Positions 1 to 7,400 of a stretch of 11,037 bases of DNA are shown one piece after another. How positions within the stretch are numbered: position 1 is the stretch's first letter; each line of letters begins with the position of its first letter. Under the pieces are notes generated by a model that did not search any database, was not told the origin of the DNA, and was given only the letters and a program-made list of their open reading frames with translations. Source of the DNA: Candidatus Limimorpha equi (lineage in GTDB: Bacteria; Bacteroidota; Bacteroidia; Bacteroidales; F082); the NCBI GenBank assembly GCA_018065885.1, contig JAGHSL010000264.1, forward strand, positions 1 to 11,037. The letters run 5' to 3'. Position numbers and translations under genes: made by a program.

Positions 1-449
1 GTGAAATGCTGCAAAGCAGCTTCAACGAATGCATCTACGACCTCACGGCAAACAGCGACGAAATCATGGGCTGCCAAGACGTTTGGAACGGAGTGCTTTC
101 TGGTTATTTCACCAATGCCGCCGACCCGATCACAGGCATCCAGATGGCTAACAAATGGACACAATACAACAGATTCGAGTATTACGACAACAGCAGCACA
201 ACCATCGACGTTTATTATTCAGCCACAACCGGCGTAAACGAAGACGGCGAAGAGATCAGAATTCAAGCCGCAGGTCTCGAAGGCAAGATTTACATCAAGA
301 GCGACAAACCTGTCGAAGTGAGCATTTACGACATGGCAGGCCGCAATGTGGCCACACGCAACCAGGTCAGCGAATGTGAAATCAGCCTCAAGGCTGGACT
401 TTACATCGTCAAGGCTGGCGATGCCGCCATTAAGGTTGTTGTCAGATAA
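1..449 (+). CDS. 3' end of a T9SS-exported protein (type A sorting domain), 5' truncated by window edge
   Basis: The reading frame is open to the left edge (GAA precedes the first visible ATG at position 6), so the true start lies outside the window and 148 residues of C-terminus are visible; the stop is TAA at 447-449. Counting from the ATG at 6, residues 1-75 are polar and Asn/Tyr-rich and belong to no family I recognise. Residues 80-147 look like a Bacteroidota type A sorting tail: 'GLEGKIYIKSDKPVEVSIYD', then 'MAGRNV', then 'LKAGLYIVKAG' and a basic 'VVVR' end. Such tails are known to direct passage through the outer membrane by the type IX system, after which they are cleaved and the cargo is anchored or released. 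Three cysteines are visible. An intrinsic terminator follows 23 bases after the stop. The product is therefore a surface or secreted protein; its catalytic or binding part is outside the window. Confidence is high for the sorting tail, none for the function. Confidence 0.88.
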   Translation, partial: EMLQSSFNECIYDLTANSDEIMGCQDVWNGVLSGYFTNAADPITGIQMANKWTQYNRFEYYDNSSTTIDVYYSATTGVNEDGEEIRIQAAGLEGKIYIKSDKPVEVSIYDMAGRNVATRNQVSECEISLKAGLYIVKAGDAAIKVVVR

Positions 450-471
450 GGCAACACCATAATTAATGTCG

Positions 472-503
472 AAACGGAGAGGCAATTGCTTCTCCGTTTT
501 TTT
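472..503 (+). terminator. Rho-independent terminator of the T9SS cargo gene
   Basis: A 12-bp stem with one G-T wobble (AAACGGAGAGGC / GCTTCTCCGTTT) closes on the four-base loop AATT and runs into a tract of seven T (497-503). It starts 23 bases after the stop codon at 449 and is the clearest intrinsic terminator in the window. Confidence 0.9.
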
Positions 504-518
504 GGTGCGGTTTTTGCA

Positions 519-585
519 GTAGAGACGTAGCGTGCTACGTCTCTAATCTATTAGAATCTTCAGACGTTGCACGCAACGTCTCTAC
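519..585. repeat. REP-like cluster of three palindromes with matching GTAGAGAC / GTCTCTAC ends
   Basis: Three hairpins sit in 67 bases. The first, 520-545, is a perfect 12-bp stem (TAGAGACGTAGC, loop GT). The second, 542-555, is TCTAA-TCTA-TTAGA. The third, 562-581, is a perfect 9-bp stem (AGACGTTGC, loop AC). The outer ends are inverted (GTAGAGACGT at 519-528, ACGTCTCTAC at 576-585), so the whole unit can also fold as one long structure. Short GTAGAGACGT...ACGTCTCTAC palindromes are, from memory, a frequent dispersed intergenic repeat in Bacteroidota. No second copy occurs in this window. The element fills most of the gap between the upstream terminator and the ATG at 598. Confidence 0.75.
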
Positions 586-597
586 AATCCTCACATT

Positions 598-948
598 ATG
601 AAACGTTTAATCATCATCGCAACATTTTTACTTTTGGCTTTCCCTGCCTTTTCACAAAACAAGGACAAGAAACCCGACGGCATCGACAAGAACGATTGCA
701 CCATAACCGTAAAAGGCAAAACCTACCCTCTGTATGGAAAAGTGAAAATCGTGGAATCGTTTCCCGACATCAAGGTTCAGATTGTCAGTTCGTTTGAAGA
801 TTTGGATGTCAAGCTTGTCGAATCCTTCCCAGATGACTGCGGAAAAGTGAAAATCGTGGAATCATTTCCCGATGTCAAGGTCAAGATTGTGGAATCGTTC
901 CCCGACATCAAGGTAAAACTGGTGGACTCGTTTCCGGGGTTGAAATAA
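598..948 (+). CDS. small secreted repeat protein, probable 7(1) septoil-knot family
   Basis: The 116-residue product starts with a Sec signal peptide (residues 1-20, 'MKRLIIIATFLLLAFPAFSQ', likely cleaved after AFS-Q). A short polar linker (21-33) and a segment with Cys34 and 'GKTYPLYG' follow. Residues 47-116 are six 11-residue units of the form (I/V)K-V-K-(I/L)-V-(E/D)-SFPD. They form two halves of 35 residues, 47-81 and 82-116, with 25 identical positions. The first half ends 'PDDC' (Cys81), the second 'PGLK'. Alternating Val/Ile/Lys followed by SFPD suggests short beta strands joined by tight turns. I recall this pattern from Bacteroidota proteins annotated as 7(1) septoil-knot domains, among the most complex knots known in proteins; that assignment is from memory. 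The role is unknown and the location is probably periplasmic or extracellular. The ATG at 598 is chosen because it gives the signal peptide; no Shine-Dalgarno sequence is visible. No lipobox cysteine follows the signal peptide. Confidence 0.8.
   Translation: MKRLIIIATFLLLAFPAFSQNKDKKPDGIDKNDCTITVKGKTYPLYGKVKIVESFPDIKVQIVSSFEDLDVKLVESFPDDCGKVKIVESFPDVKVKIVESFPDIKVKLVDSFPGLK
736..885 (+). repeat. 105-bp internal direct duplication in the septoil-knot-like gene
   Basis: Positions 736-758 and 841-863 are identical over 23 bases, and the match continues with few changes to about 780 and 885. The offset is 105 bp, exactly 35 codons, which is the length of the protein half-repeat. The near-identity at DNA level suggests a fairly recent duplication or gene conversion rather than only ancient protein repeats. 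Confidence 0.8.
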
Positions 949-962
949 GGAATTGCCAAAGC

Positions 963-993
963 AAAAGCCTTGACCATAACAGCCAAGGCTTTT
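963..993. terminator. bidirectional terminator between convergent genes
   Basis: A perfect 10-bp inverted repeat, AAAAGCCTTG (963-972) and CAAGGCTTTT (984-993), flanks an 11-base loop. It lies between the convergent stops at 948 (+) and 1018 (-). The A/T ends provide a short U tract in either direction, so it can end both transcripts. The U tract is only four bases, so it is weaker than the terminator at 472-503. Confidence 0.78.
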
Positions 994-1017
994 CACTATA
1001 TAAATAAATCAATAAGT

Positions 1018-1287
1018 TTACTTCTTATTTTTCTTGCTCAAGGCGTAGGCTGCACCGAAGCCGATGAGAAGTATGCCCCCCGAACCGAGCGGTGCATCCT
1101 GATTGGTGTCCAAGCCGTGTCCGGGCAAAAGCGGAGTGTTCACGCTGCTGCTGTTGCCGCCGTCGCGGGTCTCGCCACGGCCAAAGAGACCGCCGCCTTG
1201 CGGCTGACCGTTGTCGCCGAAATACTGTGCTGAGGCAGCGAATGTCATTCCGAGTACGATTGCGATTGTCAATACTAATTTCTTCAT
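1018..1287 (-). CDS. small exported protein with C-terminal APLGSG-hydrophobic-KKNKK tail, unknown function
   Basis: The 89-residue product has an N-terminal signal peptide (residues 1-21, 'MKKLVLTIAIVLGMTFAASA' then Q), a Gly/Asn/Gln-rich low-complexity middle (22-50, including 'GQPQGGGLFGRG'), and a structured-looking end: 'TPLLPGHGLDTNQDAPLGSG' (51-70), a short hydrophobic segment 'GILLIGFGAAYAL' (71-83) and the basic end 'SKKNKK'. A small-residue motif, a hydrophobic stretch and a basic cluster form the tripartite layout of C-terminal sorting tails such as PEP-CTERM and its Bacteroidota relatives; I infer the resemblance from layout, not from a profile match. The protein would be anchored in a membrane by the tail or processed there. 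The ATG at 1285-1287 is supported by the signal peptide; upstream 'AAAAAAGATACAG' is a weak A-rich ribosome-binding region. The gene follows the giant LRR gene on the same strand after 180 bases. The GC-rich middle contrasts with the AT-rich flank. Confidence 0.75.
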   Translation of the reverse strand: MKKLVLTIAIVLGMTFAASAQYFGDNGQPQGGGLFGRGETRDGGNSSSVNTPLLPGHGLDTNQDAPLGSGGILLIGFGAAYALSKKNKK

Positions 1288-1467
1288 TTCTGTATCTTTT
1301 TTATTCTACTATTTCTTTTCCTGTTCAGAATCGCTTCTGCGAAGCGAGAAATCCATCAAAAATCTCTTTTAAAAATCTATTGAAAATCTCTTTTTTATTT
1401 TTGATTGATTTTGAATCCAATTTTTGAATGATTTCTGGGCGAAGACCATCCCGTTACTGTCATTTAA
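1288..1467. other. AT-rich spacer with AAAATCT repeats and a small hairpin
   Basis: This gap separates two minus-strand genes. It holds three AAAATCT(C/A) copies, at 1359, 1372 and 1383, and a 7-bp hairpin TCGCTTC-TGC-GAAGCGA at 1331-1347 that would fall in the leader of the small gene ending at 1018. I see no convincing terminator for the large gene and no good TTTG / TAnnTTTG promoter pair for the small one. Read-through from the large gene, or a promoter of another type, are both possible. Confidence 0.55.
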
Positions 1468-4400
1468 TTATTTCACCACAATCTTTTGGGTCTTGCCATT
1501 GAGATTAAGAACATACACACCTGCGGTCATGCCATTGGTGCTGATGCGGCATTCGCCGTTGATTTCCTCGCTGCTGACGATGCGTCCCATCACGTCGATG
1601 ACTTGCAGCGTGGCGCGGCCTTCATTGCTGATGATGATTTCACCGTTGCTGATGTAGGCGAAATCGCCCGCTGAGCCTGTCGAAGCGGCATCGCCGTTCA
1701 CACTAAAGACAAGTTTGAAGCGTGAAGCGTAGTCGCTTGCCTTGGCTTCAAAAGCGTAACTCGAAGCGGCAAGCAGGTCAATGTCGGCACCAGTAAGGTT
1801 ATCAACGAGATGCAGATAATCAACAATCAGATTCTCCGTATCGACAGTAATGAAGTAAGTTCCATTTTGAGCTGCCTTGAAGTTGACAGGAATTTCACCT
1901 TCGTTGGTCTGCTGGCAAATTGTTGCAAAATCCTCGCCACCTTGAGGAATGTATAGTTTTGCGCCGTCATCATTCAATATCATCTTATGCAAGTCACCCT
2001 TGCCATCGAAACGGACAATTGAGCGGTCGAAAAATGCACCACGGTTCTTTGAGACACTAATGTTGATGGCATTGATTCTAGTAGCCGTCTTGCTGAAGGT
2101 AACACTTTGATTTTCGCCTGTCGCTTCCACAAACACGGCTTCGCATGGAGCAACAGCACCCGAACCAGCCATCAATGCCGTACCCTCAGCATTCATTCTC
2201 AGATAGGAACTCTCAACATAAGCATTGCATGGGAACGGGTTGCCAATGAGATTGAAGCCTGTGAAATCGTTGCCTACTTCATAGTCCAAAGGTGTTGCTT
2301 CGGCACTTGCCGCCACAGTACCAGCAAATTGAAGTGTCACAGTTCCGCTGTTTGCATACAGATAGCCATTCTTGTGCGCGACAGCCACATTCTCATGCTG
2401 GTTGCGCCATTCCAATTCCTCGGTCTGGTCGAATGTGTAAAGGTCGTATGCGTTGGAGGTGAGATTAGCAACCGAAGTGTTGTCAGTAACAGGTGAAGCA
2501 ATCAGATAATAATTGTCGTTGCTGCCCGTGAAGCCGTTGATGGTTTTCTGCACGGTGGCGAGGGCATTATTATTATGGACAAGTTGTCCACCATCTTCAA
2601 CAACCAATTGGCTCGCGTCAAAAGTGGCAAGTTGTTCGGTGACTGTTAAGATGCCGCCGTCTTTGACCGCCATGGATTTTCCTACATTCATGGTGAGCGA
2701 TTTTACTACAGCCATCCCGTTAAGCTCGCAGATGCCGTTGACGAACACATCGTCTGTTTCTGTTGGCAAGGCATTCGTGTTCCAGTTGCTTACTGTCGAC
2801 CAATTGTGATCGGTTTCAGAGCCGATGAAAACCAATGCGGAAGAAGGTCTGAAAACTGCCACAAGGCTTCTGTCCTCGGTCGCTTCAAAGGAATAGCTTG
2901 CATCAGTCGAGACTTCCACGCCGTTTTCCGTCCAGTTCACAAATTCGTAGTCGGGATTGGCCGTGGCCTGTACAATGGCAATATTTGTTTCGCAATCTGG
3001 TGTTTGAACAATGAAAACGCTACCCATTGTTTCGTCAGATGACAACACCTCAATTTCATGCATCCAGATTTCAAGATAATTGCTAAATTCATTCCATCCA
3101 TTTGCCTGTCGGTAAGCTTCAGAAGTGCCGCACGGGACATATACAGGAATATTTTTGGGAACAGCATAAAAACACAAATTCCTCAAAACAGGCGGATTAT
3201 CTGGTCTCGATGTAATGGATGACAAACCATTACAATTTGAGAAAGCAGAATAACCAATAGAAGTCACGGAATTGCCAATGGTCAAAGAACCGTTAAAGCC
3301 AGTGCAATTATAAAAAGCATAACTTCCAATCGTAGTCACAGAACTCGGTATGGTTAAATCACCTGTAAAGCCACTGCAATCATAGAAAGCACCGTACCCG
3401 ATTTCCTGCAAGGAATTTGACAAAGTCAAAGTTCCATTAAGGCCAATACAGTAAAAGAAGGCACGTTCACCGATAGAAGTGACTGAATTCGGTATGTATA
3501 AATCACCAGTCAAGCCACTGCATTCATAGAAAGCATAATCGCCGATTGATGTTACCGAATTCGGGATGGTCAGCGACCCCATCAAGCCACTGCATTCATA
3601 GAAAGCATAATCGCCAATGCCACAGACATCGTTGGGGATGATTGTGTTTTTGCACCCGAAGGCCAAAACTTTATCGGATTTGCGAATGACGGCATTCCCT
3701 TCAGAATAGTAATATGGATTATCGGAATCAACAGCAATGGCTGAAAAACCATTACCACCGAAAGCACGATCGCCAATGAAAGCCACCAAATTCGGGATGA
3801 TCAGCGAACCCATCAAGCCATTACAGTTATAGAAAGCACTATTACCAATTGAAGTGACTGAGTTCGGTATGGTTAAATCACCTGTAAAGCCGCTACAATC
3901 TTCGAAGGCCCAGTCACCGATTTCCTGCAAGGAATTTGGCAAAGTCAAAGTTCCATTAAAGCCAATACAGTAATTGAATGCACCTTCACCGATAGAAGTG
4001 ACTGAGTTCGGTATGGTTAAATCACCTGTTAAGCCGCTGCATTCTTGGAAAGCCCAGATCCCGATTTCCTGCAAGGAATTTGACAAAGTCAAAGTTCCAT
4101 TAAAGCCAATACAGTTAAAAAATGCATCTTCACCGATAGAAGTGACTGAGTTCGGTATGGTTAAATCACCTGTAAAGCCGATGCAATCATCGAACGCCCA
4201 GCCCCCGATTTCCTGCAAGGAATTTGGCAAAGTCAAAGTTCCATTAAATCCAGTGCAATCTTCGAAAGCCTCTTCTCCTATCGAAGTCACTGAAGCTGGA
4301 ATGACCAACGAGCCTGTCAAGTCACAACAATCATAAAAAGCATAATTTCGGATTGATGTCACCGTATATGTGATACCATCATGCTCAACAGTTTCCGGCA

Positions 4401-7400
4401 ATACGATTTCTCCGGCAGGCTTTTCATAACCTGACCAAGCTGACCAATCGTTACCATTTGGACTTGTTAAGGCAACTTTACGGTTCGGCGCGTCAAAAAT
4501 CCAATAGTATAAGGTCTGCCCTGTACTACAAACTTCCGAAAAGCTATAGGCTTTCTCTTTGAAATTTGCCACCAAATTTCTGTCGCCGACAGCCGTAAAA
4601 GTAATAGTTTGGTCACCAGAAATCCATTCATCATTTTCCGACCAATAATCAAACTCGTAGCCCAAATCCGGAGTTGCCGTTAAGGTTACGGGCTCCATCT
4701 GTTCGTAAGTGCCAGCACCTGTTACAGTGCCACCTTCGGCAGGAAAGGCAGATGCTTCAATAACAGCAGGAATTCCAGTAAGCCTAAAGTTCGCCACAAG
4801 GCTTCTGTCTTCAGCCGCTTCAAAGGAATAGTTTGCATCTGTCGAGACTTCCACGCCGTTTTCCGTCCAGTTCACAAACTCACAGCCAGGATTAGCTGTG
4901 GCTTCCACAATAGTAACGTCATCCTCACAATCAGGCATTTGGATAACGGCAACGCTACCCATTATATCTTCAGATGCTAAAAGATTGATTTCAAACATTC
5001 TTAATTCCGAAAAATATCTGAATCTACTCCAAACGCTTGTCTGTCGGTAAACTGCAGAAGTGCCACATGGAACATAAACAGAAATATAAGTGGAAACATT
5101 ATTAAAACACGAACTTACTAAAACGGGCGGAACATCAGCTTTCGAAGTAATGGATGACAAACGGGTGCAACCATAGAAAGCATAGTCACCTATTGAAGTT
5201 ACAGATTTGCCAATTGTCAAAGATCCATTAAAACCACTGCAACTACAAAATGCATAATTACCTATTGAAGTAACAAGATTAGGAATGGTTAAATCACCTT
5301 TAAAGCCACTGCAATTATAAAAAGCATAATTTCCTATTGAAGTTACAGATTTTGGAATGACTAAATTACCTGTAAAACCGCTGCAACCATAAAAAACAGT
5401 ATTATCTATTGAAGTCATAGAATTACCCAAAGTCAAAGAACCTTTAAAGCCAGTGCAACCACGAAAAGCAGAAGACCCTATTGAAGTAACAGAATTGGGA
5501 ATAACTAAATCACCTGTAAAGCCGTTGCAACCATAAAAAGCGCTACTTCCAATCGTTGTCACAAAATTACCGATAGTCAATGAACCATCAAAGCCACTGC
5601 AATAATCAAAAGCATAATCTCCTATTGAAGTTACAGAATTGGGAATGACTAAATCGCCGGTAAAGCCACTGCAATAATAGAAAGCTGAACGACCAATTTC
5701 CTGCAAGGAAGCCGACAAAGTCAAAGAGCCATCGAAGCCACTGCAATAATCAAAAGCATAATCTCCGATTGACATCACAGAATTGGGAATGACCAAATCA
5801 CCGGTAAAGCCACTGCAATCACAGAAAGCATACTCTCCGATTGACGTCACAGCATTCGGGATAACCAGCGATCCTGTCAAGTCGCTACATTCATTAAAGG
5901 CATAGTTTCGGATTGCCGTCACCGTGTAAGTGACTCCGTCGTGTTCAACGGTTTCTGGCAATATGATTTCTCCGGCAGGCATTTCATATCCATTCCAACC
6001 AGAATATTCATTGTTTGGAGAAGTAATGGCAACCTTATGGTTTGGAGCATCAGGAATCCAATAGTACAATGTCTGTCCGGTGCTGCACACTTCGGAGAAA
6101 TTATAGGCTACTTCTCTGAAATTTGCCACCAGATTTCTATCAACTACAGCTGTAAAAGAAATAGTTTGGTTGTCCGACGCCCAAACATCATTTTCCGACC
6201 AATAATCAAACTCGTAGCCCAAATCCGGAACTGCCGTTAAGGTTACGGTCTCCATCTGTTCGTATGTGCCAACACCTATAATAGTGCCGCCTTCAGTTGG
6301 GTTTGCCATTGCCGTAATCACCGCTGGAATTCCCGCAGGAACGAAATTCGCCACAAGGCTTCTATCGGCAGTCGCTTCAAAGGAATAGGTGGCATCGGTA
6401 GACACCAGTTCACCGTTTTCCGTCCAATTCACAAACTCACAGCCATGATTAGCTGTGGCTTCCACAATGGCAATGCCTGTTTCGCAATCCGGCCGTTGAA
6501 CAAGAGCAGCCCTACCCATTACGTCATCAGAAGTATAAACAGCAATCTCAAAAGTCCTAAATTCCGAATAATTTCCAAATTCATTCCATCCACTTGCCTG
6601 AGAATAAGTTTCAACCGCACCACAAGGCACTTGCACAGGAATAGCAAGGTCAACACCATCAAAGCAACCGTTGGCCAAAGTCGGCGGAATGGCAGTTTTC
6701 GATTCAATGAAAGAAAAACCACAATTCTCAAAAGCATTCATTCCAATTGAGGTCACTGTATTTCCTAAAGACAAGCTTGTTAAGCCAAAGCAATCAGAAA
6801 AAGCGTTATCACCGATTACTGTAACGGAATTTGGAATAACCAATGGCCCTGCAAGATTATTACAATACAAAAAAGCGTTCGCATCTATTGTTGTCAGCGA
6901 GTTCCCTAAAACAAGGCTTTTTATGGCGCTGCATTCGCAAAAAGCATACTCGCCAATCGTCTCTACGGAATTCGGAATGATTAAAGAGCCAGATAAATTT
7001 CTGCAACTTTCAAAGACACTATTTCCTATTGAAGTCAACGAGTTGCCTAAAGACAAGCTTCTAAAGCCCTCACATCCACAAAAAGCGCCATCGCCGATTG
7101 TTTCCACTGAATTCGGAATAACCAAAGAGCCTGAAAAACTAATGCAATAAGAAAAAGCATACGCTTCTATTGTTGTCAACGAATTTCCCAAAGACAGGTT
7201 TGTAAAGCTACAATATCCAAAAGCGCTTTCACCAATTGTTTCCACGGAATTTGGAATAACCAAAGAGCCATGAAAATTCATACAGGCCCAAAAAGCACTA
7301 GAACCAATTGAAGTCAACGAGTTGCCTAAAGACAGACTTGTAAAGCCATCGCACCAATTGAAAGCTGCATCACCAATTGTCAACACGGAATTTGGAATAA

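Noticed and set aside
1..237. Frame-1 open frame starting with GTG at position 1
   Set aside because: It overlaps the T9SS cargo frame, which carries a clear sorting tail and a terminator; the frame-1 peptide is Ser/Thr-rich noise.
3851..4282. Regularly spaced repeats considered as a CRISPR array
   Set aside because: The 144-bp period, the near-identical 'spacers' and the continuous reading frame show coding LRRs; there are no cas genes nearby.
3974..4336. Plus-strand frames with repeated 'SPIEVTEFGM' peptides opposite the LRR gene (also 6671-7150)
   Set aside because: They are antisense images of the 24-residue LRR repeat, with no start signals or signal peptides of their own.
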